64,000 nucleotides of DNA from UBA2862 sp045658005 (GCA_045658005.1 JAZOUD010000091.1:18068-82067), one strand, 5' to 3'. Counted from the stretch's first letter, positions 1 to 9,036 are shown. A program made the numbers and translations. The notes: generated from the sequence alone by a model not told the origin.

Positions 1-193
1 AATCGATGGTCTCCAGCCGGTTGACGGTGCGGCACAGGGTGGACTTGCCCGAGCCGGAGGGCCCGATGATCACCACCACCTCGCCCTTCCCGACGGACAG
101 GGAGATGTCCTTCAATACGTGGAGATCGCCGTAGTGCTTGTCGACGTGCCGAAGCTCGATGACCGGCACATCCCGGGTTTGAATCTGTGTCAT
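1..193 (-). CDS. Polar amino-acid ABC transporter ATP-binding protein (N-terminal part, runs off the window)
   Basis: The first 64 codons of an ABC ATPase that would energise uptake of a polar amino acid together with the two permeases and the binding protein just upstream. The Walker A motif GPSGSGKST lies at about residues 47-55, followed by LCRTVNRLE, typical of the GlnQ/GluA class. A GGAGGC ribosome binding site precedes the ATG at 193, and the ATG overlaps the stop of the preceding permease (ATGA), so translation is probably coupled. The signature motif and Walker B lie outside the window. The substrate cannot be read from this fragment. Confidence 0.93.
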   Translation of the reverse strand, partial: MTQIQTRDVPVIELRHVDKHYGDLHVLKDISLSVGKGEVVVIIGPSGSGKSTLCRTVNRLETID

Positions 194-1026
194 GCGGCGC
201 CTCCTTGACGTTGGACGGTCGGACGCTGGTTGCCCTGCGCGATGCGGTCGGACAGCCGGTTCAGGGCGTAGTTGATGAGGATGTAGATCACCGCCACCAC
301 CAGGTATACCGATACCAGCGCGTCATGGCTGGTGATCAGCACCTTGGCGTGCTGCATCAGGTCCGCGTAGGAGACCACGTAGGCGAAGGTGGTATCCTTC
401 AACACGATCACCAGCTCGGAGATCAGCGAGGGGATCACGAAGCGCAGGGCCTGGGGAAACACGACCTGGTAGAAGGTCCGCGTGTTTGACAGCCCCAGGG
501 ACAGCGCGGCCTCGGTCTGCCCCTTCGGCACGGCATTGACGCCCGCCCGGAAGGCCTCGGCGATGATGCCGCTGGCGGAGATGGCGCAGGGCAGCGTGAT
601 GCGCCAGAACGCGCCCAGGTTCACGCCCATGCGGGGCAACACCAGGAAGAAGAAATAGATCAGCAGCAGCGTGGGCACGCCCCGGGTGAACTCGATCATC
701 GCTGTGGCGATCCACCGCGGTACGGGGTTTTGCCGCAGCTTGCCGCGCATCAGTATAAAGCCCAGGGCGATGGCGATCACGGCAGCCGTGAGCGCCGCCT
801 TCAGCGTGCTGAGCAGCCCCTGGCCGAGGTAGCGCCAGGTACTCCATTTCAAGAAGAAATCCCAGTACCGGGCATCCAGCTGGCCCTGCCGGGCGAACTG
901 GCGTATAACGAGAAAGAGCAGGAAGCCCAGCCCTATGAGCGCCAGCGCGGTGAAGACGGCGACGCGGCGGCGCGTCCTGGGTCCCGGGGCCTCGTAGAGC
1001 CGGTCGCGAATCGAAGGCGCGCTCAT
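190..1026 (-). CDS. Amino-acid ABC transporter permease (GluD-like)
   Basis: A 278-residue inner-membrane permease of the His/Glu/Gln/Arg/opine family. A basic N-terminus is followed by a membrane segment at about residues 22-42, then the transport domain with four to five more segments from about residue 68. The EAA loop that contacts the ATPase is visible as EAALSLGLS...VVFPQALR at about residues 173-196. It overlaps both neighbours by ATGA (stop at 190-192, start at 1026), so the operon order is binding protein, GluC-like permease, this gene, ATPase. It is longer at the N-terminus than many such permeases, as in GluD of actinobacteria. Confidence 0.93.
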   Translation of the reverse strand: MSAPSIRDRLYEAPGPRTRRRVAVFTALALIGLGFLLFLVIRQFARQGQLDARYWDFFLKWSTWRYLGQGLLSTLKAALTAAVIAIALGFILMRGKLRQNPVPRWIATAMIEFTRGVPTLLLIYFFFLVLPRMGVNLGAFWRITLPCAISASGIIAEAFRAGVNAVPKGQTEAALSLGLSNTRTFYQVVFPQALRFVIPSLISELVIVLKDTTFAYVVSYADLMQHAKVLITSHDALVSVYLVVAVIYILINYALNRLSDRIAQGNQRPTVQRQGGAA

Positions 1027-1688
1027 CGCAGTATCCTCACTTTCTTATCGATCCTGCCGCCCACCCAGCCGATGACCAGCGCGGTGGCCACGTACAGCGC
1101 GGCGGAGATGGCGAAGGCCAGTATGCCGCCCACGGCGCGGCTGTTGATGTAGTTCACCACGCCGGTCAGCTCCAGCTGGTTGGGCCGCAGCGGCACCTGG
1201 GAGCCCAGCGCCGTGGTGAGCATCGTGCCCACCACCAGGCTGGTCATGGGCAGCACCGTGCTTCGCAGCGCCTGGGGAATGACGATCCTGCCGATCAGTT
1301 GGGTGAACGTGAGCCCCAGGGCGCGGGCGGCCTCGATTTCGCCAGGGCTGATGGTGTTCATGCCGCTCATCAGGTGCTCCGAGCAGAAGGCGGAGGGAAT
1401 CAGCACGGAGGCGACGATGACGCACATCTCATAGGAGAGCAGCACCCTGAGCCTCGGCAGCGCGTAGACCAGCAGGATCAGCAGGGCCGCGCCGGGGATG
1501 TTGCGGAAGACCTGCACGAAAAAATCCCCGAACACCCGAAGGGGCTTCACGGGGCACACGCGCAGCACCGTAATCACCACGCCAATGACAAAAGCGCCGG
1601 CAAAGCACAGCGCCGTCAACCGCCAGGTGTTCAGCAGCGCACGGAGGTAGAGGTCGCCGTATTCAGAAAGCAGGGCGGATAAGCTCAT
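1023..1688 (-). CDS. Amino-acid ABC transporter permease (GluC-like)
   Basis: A 221-residue permease, partner of the preceding membrane subunit. Its EAA motif reads EAARALGLT...IVIPQALR at about residues 130-153. Five membrane segments are visible. The ATG at 1688 is chosen because AAAGGAG lies 5 bases upstream; an upstream in-frame extension to 1721 has no such site. The gene ends in an ATGA overlap with the next permease. The pair most resembles the GluC/GluD arrangement, but the substrate is inferred only from family membership. Confidence 0.92.
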   Translation of the reverse strand: MSLSALLSEYGDLYLRALLNTWRLTALCFAGAFVIGVVITVLRVCPVKPLRVFGDFFVQVFRNIPGAALLILLVYALPRLRVLLSYEMCVIVASVLIPSAFCSEHLMSGMNTISPGEIEAARALGLTFTQLIGRIVIPQALRSTVLPMTSLVVGTMLTTALGSQVPLRPNQLELTGVVNYINSRAVGGILAFAISAALYVATALVIGWVGGRIDKKVRILR

Positions 1689-1748
1689 GGGGCTCCTTTC
1701 AGGCGCAGGGCCCCGCGCCATGCGCGAGACCCTGCGAAGGGAATTGGG

Positions 1749-2663
1749 TTATTCGCCGATCACGGGCGGCTCGGGGGCGGTCTCAGCGCCGCCGGTGCGG
1801 TCGCCCAGGCTGATCTGCCACAGCTGGGTCCACAGGCCCGCCTCCTCGATCTGCTTCAGGAAGTCGTTCACGAAGGCCACGCCGTCGGAATCCTTCGGCA
1901 GGCCGATGCCGTAGTTGTCGTCCTGGCCGAAGATACCGGCCACGGCGTACTTGCCGGGGTTGCGCACGATGGAGCCCAGGATCAGCGTGTAGTCGGTCAC
2001 ATAGGCGTCGGCGCGTCCCACCTCGACGTCCTGGCGGGCGGTCTCGTCGTCAATCTCCTCCTGCACGATGGCTTCGGGGGCGTACTCGGCCAGTATGGCG
2101 GGGCCGCTGGAGCCCTGCTGGGTGGCAACCACCTTGCCGGCGAGATCGTCCAGGCCCTTGATCGCCTCGTTGCCCGCGGCGATGAGGATGCCCTGCTTGG
2201 AGGTGAAGTAGGGGCCGGCGAAGGAGATGACCTCCTGCCGGGAGGGCAGTATGGAGTAGGTGGCGAACACGGCGTCCACCTGGTCGGAGATCAGCACGTC
2301 CTCGCGGGTGGAGGAGGTCACCTGGGTGAATTCCCAGGCGTTGGGATCGCCGAAGATGTAGTTGGCCAGCAGCTGGTAAAGGCCGGCGTCAAAGCCGCGA
2401 TAGTGGCCGTCCTCCTCGTCCAGCAGGCTGAACAGGAAGGACTGGGCGGTGGTGCCCACGCGCAGCTTGCCGGCGGCCTTGACCTTGCTGGCCCACTGGC
2501 TGGCGGCGACGGCATCGTCGTCGGCCACGGGACCGGAAGCCACCAGCGCGTCAAAGGCTTCCTTGTCGATGGCGTTGCTCTGCGCCTCCTCGGCGAAGGC
2601 GGCAAAGCTCAGGATCAGCAGGGCCGCCAGCAGCGCGGCCAGGATTGTATTCAAACGCTTCAT
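1749..2663 (-). CDS. Amino-acid ABC transporter substrate-binding protein (SBP_bac_3 family)
   Basis: A 304-residue secreted binding protein. The signal peptide covers about residues 1-24 (KR, hydrophobic core, AFA/EE). The mature protein has the two-lobed family-3 fold, with the N-lobe motif KLRVGTTAQSFLF, then YRGFDAGLYQLLANYI and FATYSILPSRQEVISFAGPY. No lipobox cysteine is visible, so it would have to stay at the surface by other means or be released. GAAAGGAAGA precedes the ATG. It heads the operon with two permeases and an ATPase; a promoter and a small leader ORF lie upstream. The insert EEIDDETARQDVEVGRADAYVTD resembles glutamate-type binders, but specificity is not certain. Confidence 0.9.
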   Translation of the reverse strand: MKRLNTILAALLAALLILSFAAFAEEAQSNAIDKEAFDALVASGPVADDDAVAASQWASKVKAAGKLRVGTTAQSFLFSLLDEEDGHYRGFDAGLYQLLANYIFGDPNAWEFTQVTSSTREDVLISDQVDAVFATYSILPSRQEVISFAGPYFTSKQGILIAAGNEAIKGLDDLAGKVVATQQGSSGPAILAEYAPEAIVQEEIDDETARQDVEVGRADAYVTDYTLILGSIVRNPGKYAVAGIFGQDDNYGIGLPKDSDGVAFVNDFLKQIEEAGLWTQLWQISLGDRTGGAETAPEPPVIGE

Positions 2664-2723
2664 GGTTCAATCTTCCTTTCGTTGCATTTGGATTATTGGC
2701 GGGGAACGGACGACGCGGGGCGT

Positions 2724-2777
2724 TCACATTCGATCCAGCGTCCGCTTCCAACATCGCCGGTTTGCGCAGATGTTCAT
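2724..2777 (-). CDS. Possible 17-residue leader peptide with two Cys codons
   Basis: A short ORF, MNICANRRCWKRTLDRM, sits between the promoter at 2809-2837 and the binding-protein gene. GGGAGGAG lies about 10 bases upstream of its ATG. Cys codons are at 2766-2768 and 2751-2753. It could be an attenuation leader like the two Cys-rich leaders at 58.1 and 60.4 kb, but the hairpin after it (GCGGACG...CGTCCG) is weak and lacks a good T-run. Treat it as a candidate only. Confidence 0.35.
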   Translation of the reverse strand: MNICANRRCWKRTLDRM

Positions 2778-2808
2778 CACATTGGCTCCTCCCTGAAGAA
2801 TTGATAAA

Positions 2809-2837
2809 ATTCTACTTGATTGATGGGCAGGTGTCAA
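2809..2837 (-). promoter_or_regulatory. Vegetative promoter of the amino-acid transporter operon
   Basis: On the minus strand TTGACA (2837-2832), a 17-base spacer and TAGAAT (2814-2809) form a near-consensus sigma-A promoter. Transcription would begin near 2802 and run through the leader ORF into the binding-protein gene. Confidence 0.75.
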
Positions 2838-3104
2838 ATACCGAAGATTTATCTCTGGATATAGATTGAATTTATACATGAAATTGGGGATGGCCCGCGC
2901 TGTCATCTTTGCACCTTCTGGATGACAGCACGAACCGTCCCTACTATCACAGGGATGGATGTGGTATGGGAATTTCAAAAGTACCTCTACAAAAAAAGCC
3001 GGCCGTGTAAAGACCAGCTTTTTCATCCATATGCCGCTCAGTGCAGCATATCTGTTCGTATTTAATATCGATCAATTTTCCTGCTGTAGAAATACTATCC
3101 CCCG
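2838..3104. other. Intergenic spacer, no gene seen
   Basis: An AT-richer stretch between the transporter promoter and the end of the broken esterase. Only short shadow ORFs occur, without ribosome binding sites or recognisable sequence. No repeat or RNA was recognised. Confidence 0.6.
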
Positions 3105-4889
3105 TCAGCAATAGTATTTGGTCAGGAAATACGTTCTCTCCCAATCCACGAGCTTCCTGTCGGATTCCCTTTCCGGGTGGATATCGAATTCCTCAAACAC
3201 CATCAGCCACTTGTTTTCCGTATCATAGAGCGGCCACACATGGTCCTTGCCGTCCGGGGAGATGTCCGCAGTCAGCGAGGGATTGCCGGTCTTTGCGAAC
3301 TGAACCAACATCCTGCGCATGGTTTTGGAGAAGGTTTCATCAAACTGCCTTCCCGTGAATCCCGTGATCTCCGGATGATTTAAGAGCGTGGCAAGCTCTA
3401 TTGAATGTCCGCATTTCATAAACGGAACCGTGGATTCAACCGCGAAGAGCCAGGTGTAGGATTTGCCGCCGGCTTTGGTCTGGTTCTCCGACAGCCGGAT
3501 GAGCGGCGCGGTATACCACAGATGATCGATAAAACGGAGAACATTGTCGTAATCCTCTCCCTGCACATCGTTGCGGAAGCTCTCGATCAATGCCTTCTCT
3601 TCCTCCGTCATTTCGGCCGTCTTCCGCGCGATAACGCCGTTAAGGATATTAACAGCAGGCTCCACGCCGCCACAAGCGTGTATGTAATAATTCGATTCGT
3701 CCTTGTTGCACCCCTGAAGGATCTCTATATCCCTGGCCGCGCCGTTGGCGTAAGCCTCATAGGGATCCAGAGGCAGCCATTTTCCGTCCTTCTCCGGGGT
3801 CACGCGGGCATAAAGACGGGTGAAGTCCGCAAGCAGGAGATCCTGGATACTGACCTTCTGCAGGTCTGCCACGGTCTTGCAGCCAAGCTCCTCCATCAAT
3901 TCTGTGGTACACTAAATGGCCTGCTCCGTCGTCCGGGTAAGGCAGGGGGAGCCGCTGTCGGCGATGACGCGCTTGATATACTCGTGGGAGCCCGGAACCA
4001 GCGGGAGCAGAGATGCGCTTCCGCCGCCGGAGGACTCGCCGAAGACGGTCACGCGGTCGGGATCGCCGCCGAAGCCCGCGATGTTTTCATGAATCCATTT
4101 CAGAGCCATTATCTGATCCAGGATTCCCAGATTCTGGGCGTCGGGGTAGTCCGCGCCATCCGGCAGGTGGGACAGGTGGAGGAATCCGAAGACGCCGAGC
4201 CGGTACGGGATGGAAACAAAGATGACGTCGTTATTCTCTTTCACAAAATTGCAGCAATCATACAACGGGTCAACCGTACCGCCAAGCACATACCCGCCGC
4301 CATGGATCCATACGATGACCGGCTTCTTTTCCGTGTCCGCATTGCCCGTCGTCCAGATGTCCAGATACAGGCAGTCCTCACCCTGATAGTAAAGACTTGC
4401 CGTTTCGCTGAAATCTATCATTTGATGGGCACTCTTCGCGTTGTAATACGCCTCGTACACGCCGTCGTCCGGTTCAAACGCCACCGGCGCCTTCCAGCGG
4501 TATTCTCCCACGGGCTGCTTTCCCACGAAGGGAATGCCCTTGTAGGCGATAACCCCATCTGACTTCCTGCCGACGAAGGTGCCGTTGACGCATTTGACCG
4601 TCAGTGATTTGTCATACTGTTCGTCTGTGATCTTCCTGTTTTCGCCGTACTGAGCCCGCACCTTTGCTTTTTCTTCTTCCAATATTACCTGCTCTTCTGC
4701 GTTCAAAGGTCTTGTAGTCTGTGCGGATTCTTCCCTCAATGTGCTGTTCTCATTTGTTTTATTATTTTGCCCGTCTATGCCCGTACCGGTCGGTTCCGCA
4801 TACACCGTCAAGCCCATCCCCGACATCAGCCCCAGCATCAGCACAAGGCTGAGCAGGATACCCAAAAGTCGTATAATACTGTGTTTCAT
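3105..4889 (-). pseudogene. Secreted type-B carboxylesterase interrupted by one in-frame amber codon
   Basis: Two halves of one alpha/beta-hydrolase in the same frame. The N-terminal half (4889-3912) has a signal peptide (about residues 1-31), the oxyanion motif WIHGGGYVLGG, the EDCLYLDIWT motif and the nucleophile elbow GESSGGGS. The frame then hits TAG at 3914-3912 and continues in the same frame with CTTELMEELGCKTVADL, which belongs to the same family, through the His region MKCGHSIELATLL to the end at 3105. Together they give about 594 residues, the usual length for the family. CAG to TAG or TGG to TAG would explain it with one base. Without readthrough, only a 325-residue fragment lacking the catalytic His is made. 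Base composition is lower in GC than the neighbours, hinting at transfer. Confidence 0.85.
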
Positions 4890-5335
4890 TGTGTGTTCTC
4901 CTCCTATTCTTTGCCGCCCGCAGCGGCATGGTTTACTTGGTTGTGTAGCTGCACCGGGCAGCGCGCAAAAAACCGCCGAACCTGACAGGGTATAACACGT
5001 GGTGATGGTTCTCTGTGCGCTCCTCTGACTCCCAAACTGTCAACACAGAGAACCGTCCCCGCATGTTGTTATTTACAACAGCAATGTTCATCATGACATT
5101 CACCTCATTTCTTTTCTGGTATCTGTTACTGTTCTGACGTGTCTGCACCTTCTGTGGTGGCATAGAGGCCGCCGCCACGACTGAACAGATACCTTTTCTG
5201 TATTATTTCCAAACCTGACAGGGTATACCAACCCCGTCAAATCCGACGGTTACCCATTGCGAGGGTGCAGTCAACCCATGCTGTGGCGTGCGGGTAAAGC
5301 GCGGTTCTCCATGGCTGTCAAGTTCTGAACGCTCC
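4890..5335. other. Intergenic region with short direct and inverted repeats
   Basis: No credible gene. A 16-base direct repeat AACCTGACAGGGTATA occurs at 4979-4994 and 5212-5227. An 11-base inverted repeat GGTTCTCTGTG/CACAGAGAACC lies at 5007-5017 and 5044-5054. An ORF at 4933-5178 has no convincing start site or recognisable content. The region may be a remnant of an insertion next to the frameshifted 3' end of the HD-GYP gene. Confidence 0.5.
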
Positions 5336-5379
5336 TCACTGCGCCGCCGAATAATACCGCTCCAGCCTGCTGCGGCAGC

Positions 5380-7026
5380 TCAGGAACACGACGTGCATGC
5401 TGGGGTCAACTGGGTGCCCATGCCCTCTACCATGATCTGGGCGGCCTTGTCGTAGCTCATGGGCGCCTTGTAGACGCGCTTGCTCACCAGGGCGTCGTAG
5501 ACGTCCGCCACCGCCATGATGCGGGCCTCCAGCGGGATCATCTCGCCCACCAGGCCCTCCGGGTAGCCCTTGCCGTCCCAGCGCTCGTGGTGGTAGCGGG
5601 CCACGTGATAGGCGGTCTGCACCAGGTGTTCCTCCTCCATGCCCTCCAGCAGGATCTTGACCATCTGCCCGCTGATGGTGGAGTGGGTCTTCATGATGGT
5701 GTACTCCTCCGGCGTCAGCCGGCCGGGCTTGTTGAGGATGCTGGAATCGATGCTCACCTTGCCCAGGTCGTGCATCGGCGCGGTCCGCACGAGGTCCTTG
5801 GCCAGGGCGTCGGGGAGGGGGAAGTACTGGTTCAGCTGGATGTCCTCCACCAGGATGCGCACCACGTCACTGGTGCGCTTGACGTGGCCGCCGGTGTTGC
5901 TGTCACGGTTTTCAACCATGTCCGCCAGGCTCAGCACCAGCTTTTGCTGCATGGCCTCGACGTTGTGGGTCTTTTCGGCCACCTCCTGGTTGAGGCGGGC
6001 GTTGAAGTCGGCGAGGATCTCCATGTTCCGGGTCTCCTCGGTGGCGTCCCGGATGTCGATCAGGTAGCCCTGGGTCAGGCCGTTGCGGTAGCGGATCGGG
6101 GCGATCTCATAGGCGAGGGTCTTTTCGCCCACGCGAAAGGTGGCCGTGGTCGTGCCGTTGTCGTTGTAGTTTTCGATGACGCTGCGCAGGTGCTTCCCGG
6201 ACGGGCTGTCCGCCGGGATGACGGCGTCCGCCCGCTGGTTTTTCAGGTCGGGCAGGATGTCAAAGCACCGCTCGGTGGCGCGGAGGAACAGGCCGTTCAG
6301 GTCGATGGCGATATAGCCGCGGCTCAGGGCCTTCTGGTTGTCGGCAATCAGGCTGAAAATATCATGGGCGCGGTTGCGGTCGTAATTCAGCACGAGCAGC
6401 ACGTCGCCGGCCATGTACAGGTAGGGCATACCGGAAAAATGCATGTCCAGCAGGCTTTCAAGCCCATAGATCACGATGCCCGCGACGACGAAAAACATAT
6501 AGAAGCCCAGCGTGCGGCGGGAATGGGTCCTGCGGTGGGACTGGAGGATGGCCACAATGCCGACGACCACGATCAGCAGCGCCAGCAAAAAGGTGAGGTG
6601 GGAGAAGACGAAGGAGCCGCCGACCATACGGGTGGCGTAGCCGTCGCCGGTATCCGTGATCTGGACCATGCCTTCGGGCACGCCCCTGCGGAAGGTCGCC
6701 CAGATGGGAAACAGCTGGGCAAAGGCGGCGATGTATACGAAGAATTTGAGCCAGGGATTGACGGGGATCGCCAGGTGTCGCAGCAGAGAAAAGAGTATGA
6801 CGGCCAGCAGCACCGTGGTGCCCAGGTTGATGAACACAAAGAGCACCAGGGCGGCCTCCTGCGAGGCCGTCTGCGTCTTCAGCCAGTACCCCATGATGAT
6901 GAAGGGCAGCAGCAGCGATATGGACCAGTCATAGCTGTTCACGCGATCGTCGTTTCTCAGCGCAAACAGGAGCGTGGCCAGAACCGAGATCACCAGGCAA
7001 ATGCCAAAGCCGGCAGTAACCATCAT
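5380..7026 (-). CDS. Membrane HD-GYP protein (probable cyclic-dinucleotide phosphodiesterase), C-terminus frameshifted
   Basis: The protein has an N-terminal seven-helix membrane sensor (about residues 1-225), a PAS-like segment (about 230-345), a short coiled linker and an HD-GYP domain. Metal and signature motifs are visible: HDLGK (about 418), and HHERWDGKGYP with the GYP triad (about 478). HD-GYP enzymes hydrolyse cyclic di-GMP or related dinucleotides. As read, it stops at 5380 with QLTPACTSCS. Adding one T at about 5408 (CAGTTGACC to CAGTTTGACC) continues the family sequence FDPSMHVVFLSCRSRLE and ends at TGA 5338-5336. So the last roughly 25 residues are altered by a one-base loss; the catalytic core is intact. 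It lies 53 bases after the kinase-like gene, in one operon. Confidence 0.85.
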   Translation of the reverse strand: MMVTAGFGICLVISVLATLLFALRNDDRVNSYDWSISLLLPFIIMGYWLKTQTASQEAALVLFVFINLGTTVLLAVILFSLLRHLAIPVNPWLKFFVYIAAFAQLFPIWATFRRGVPEGMVQITDTGDGYATRMVGGSFVFSHLTFLLALLIVVVGIVAILQSHRRTHSRRTLGFYMFFVVAGIVIYGLESLLDMHFSGMPYLYMAGDVLLVLNYDRNRAHDIFSLIADNQKALSRGYIAIDLNGLFLRATERCFDILPDLKNQRADAVIPADSPSGKHLRSVIENYNDNGTTTATFRVGEKTLAYEIAPIRYRNGLTQGYLIDIRDATEETRNMEILADFNARLNQEVAEKTHNVEAMQQKLVLSLADMVENRDSNTGGHVKRTSDVVRILVEDIQLNQYFPLPDALAKDLVRTAPMHDLGKVSIDSSILNKPGRLTPEEYTIMKTHSTISGQMVKILLEGMEEEHLVQTAYHVARYHHERWDGKGYPEGLVGEMIPLEARIMAVADVYDALVSKRVYKAPMSYDKAAQIMVEGMGTQLTPACTSCS

Positions 7027-7079
7027 TCAGCTTCCTTTCCCCAGAATTACAGATCGGCAGTGTCCGGTCGCGGCCCGAT

Positions 7080-8924
7080 CTACGCCTGGCCGTCCCCGAC
7101 GGAGAGCTTGCCGATAGGCGCAGCATCCAGCACCCGCTGTTCGATCTCGAAGTAGACCTCGCTGCGCCCGGCGGGGGCGCGAACGGTCTTCAGCGCCGAG
7201 CCCATGCCGGTCAGCAGGGTGGAGACCACCGTCATGCTCATGCCGGAGGGCGATTGGACATGCCCGGAATCCGAAAGCACGCGAACGGAGAACAGCAGGT
7301 GGATCCTCTCGTCCAGGGCCTTGCCGTAGGTGGACAGCTGCAGCGTTCCGCCGCCGGCGGGGGCGATGCATCCGCAGGCCAGGTTCACGAGGACCTCCCG
7401 CAGCACCCTGGGATCGCCCTGCAGCCGGTCGGGCAGCGCTTCCGCCACATCCAGCGCCACGGTGAACCCGCGCTCCCGGGCCAGCGGCAGAACGGTGTCC
7501 AGGGTGTCGGTCATCACCTGGCGCAGGGAATAGGGCGTGGCGGCCAGTTTGATCTTGCCGGATTCGATGCCGAGCCCGTCCACAAGGCCGTCTGTCAGCG
7601 TGAGCATCTGGCTTGCGACGCTGCATGCGCTGTGGGCATAGCCCCGGATGGCGTCGTCGCGGCTCTCCCGCAGTATCTTTTCGTTGAGCCCGAGCAGGTC
7701 CTGCAGCGGCCGCTGCAGGTCGTCGGCCATGTTGTCCACGAATGCGGCCTTGGCCTCGTTGATGGATTGGACCGCCTCGATCTGGCGGATGATGGCCTCC
7801 TGCTCCTTCTTTTCCTCGTTGATGTCCTGGATGGCAAAGACCACATCCTCCAGCGGCTTGCCGTCAGCCCGGTCCATGGCGAAGAAGCGGAAGGAATACC
7901 AGCCGTATTGCAGGCTGCGGAATTCGGTGGCGACGCTGTTGCGATCCTTCAGGCGCTCGGCCAGGGTGTCCGTGTCCACGAATTCCAGCATGCGCTCCTG
8001 GTAGCTTTCCTCCGCGTCCTTCCTGACCATATCGCTGAGCAGTTCCTTCGCGGTCCGGTTTTTCGGGCGATCGCGCTCCATCTTATCGTCCACGGAAACC
8101 GGCGTCATCTCCCCGGTGGGCAGGTGGATGATATAGATGAGGTCGTAGATGTCGGACATGCTGAAGATGCCGGACTTGCGCAAGTCCATCTCCTTCATGG
8201 CCCGACGGTAGGTGAGCATGCTGACGCCGCTGACGGTCATCGACAGCATCCACAGCACGAGCAATCCGATGAAGGTATAGAAGGTGGTGCCCTGGACGAA
8301 GCTCCGGTGGAAATGGAGCAGCAGATCGTAGTCGGACAGGTCCAGCTGATCCAGGTAGTAGAAGATCACGCCGATCTTGACGTCGTCCCCGCCGTTGATG
8401 GGCATCTCGCCGAACCGGCTGCTGGGGTAGTAGATCACGTAATCGCCCTTTTGCAGGGGAATCAGCAGGTCCCCGTCGTAGCGGTACTCAAAGGTCACGT
8501 CCTCCAACTGGTAGTTCTGGAGGTTGAGCCGCTGAACCACTTCCCTGTCCGTCCCGGTGAACTGGTGGATCTCCACCTCGCCGTTCCAGGCCTGGTTGAT
8601 ATAGCAGTCTCCCGCGATGTTGATCCGCAGCTCCCAGCTTTGGAGGGTATCCCCGCTCTGGTTGCGCAGCGTGCCGTCGATGGTCTGCCCGGTCAGGTCC
8701 ACCTCGCTGCCGTCGTCCATCACAAAGGAACGCTTCAGCCAGGTGCTCGTGCTGTCCGCGCGGGCGTCGATTTCCATCTGGGCGGGGCCGGCGCTGTCGT
8801 TGCCGTGAATCTGGATTTCGCGTCGGTTAAACCGGACCATGCCCTCTATGTGAACGACCAGCATCACCAGGGAGAGGAAGAAAAGTATGATGTTGAGCCG
8901 CCTTAATCTGTTCTGTTCGATCAT
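7080..8924 (-). CDS. Degenerate sensor histidine kinase-like membrane protein (predicted pseudokinase)
   Basis: A 614-residue protein with a membrane segment at about 9-28, an extracytoplasmic domain (about 35-215), a second membrane segment (about 225-247), a PAS-like region (about 265-375), a dimerisation helix pair and an ATPase-like C-terminus. Where active kinases have a SHELRTP-type phosphoacceptor box, this protein has NMADDLQRPLQDLLG (about 394-410), with no histidine. The N-box asparagine position reads VLVNLACGCIAP and the glycine-rich boxes are eroded (SGMSMTVV). It therefore is unlikely to autophosphorylate. It is followed closely by a membrane HD-GYP gene, suggesting a ligand-sensing partner that signals by contact. 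No response regulator is nearby. Confidence 0.8.
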   Translation of the reverse strand: MIEQNRLRRLNIILFFLSLVMLVVHIEGMVRFNRREIQIHGNDSAGPAQMEIDARADSTSTWLKRSFVMDDGSEVDLTGQTIDGTLRNQSGDTLQSWELRINIAGDCYINQAWNGEVEIHQFTGTDREVVQRLNLQNYQLEDVTFEYRYDGDLLIPLQKGDYVIYYPSSRFGEMPINGGDDVKIGVIFYYLDQLDLSDYDLLLHFHRSFVQGTTFYTFIGLLVLWMLSMTVSGVSMLTYRRAMKEMDLRKSGIFSMSDIYDLIYIIHLPTGEMTPVSVDDKMERDRPKNRTAKELLSDMVRKDAEESYQERMLEFVDTDTLAERLKDRNSVATEFRSLQYGWYSFRFFAMDRADGKPLEDVVFAIQDINEEKKEQEAIIRQIEAVQSINEAKAAFVDNMADDLQRPLQDLLGLNEKILRESRDDAIRGYAHSACSVASQMLTLTDGLVDGLGIESGKIKLAATPYSLRQVMTDTLDTVLPLARERGFTVALDVAEALPDRLQGDPRVLREVLVNLACGCIAPAGGGTLQLSTYGKALDERIHLLFSVRVLSDSGHVQSPSGMSMTVVSTLLTGMGSALKTVRAPAGRSEVYFEIEQRVLDAAPIGKLSVGDGQA

Positions 8925-8968
8925 ATCTGCCGTTCCTCCTCTTTAACCTCCCATTATAACCTAACCTT

Positions 8969-8997
8969 AATATATCATTGCGATATGGTTTTGTCAA
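8969..8997 (-). promoter_or_regulatory. Promoter for the pseudokinase/HD-GYP operon
   Basis: TTGACA (8997-8992), 17 bases, TATATT (8974-8969) on the minus strand. A second TATAAT-like box lies nearer the gene at about 8952-8957 without a matching -35. GAGGAGG-like sequence precedes the ATG at 8924. Confidence 0.65.
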
Positions 8998-9036
8998 TTG
9001 CGTGGATTTGGCGTCAGGGCATGGAAAAGGCCCCCT

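Noticed and set aside
4933..5178. 81-residue minus-strand ORF after the esterase
   Set aside because: No ribosome binding site, no recognisable content; overlaps repeats and reads like noise.
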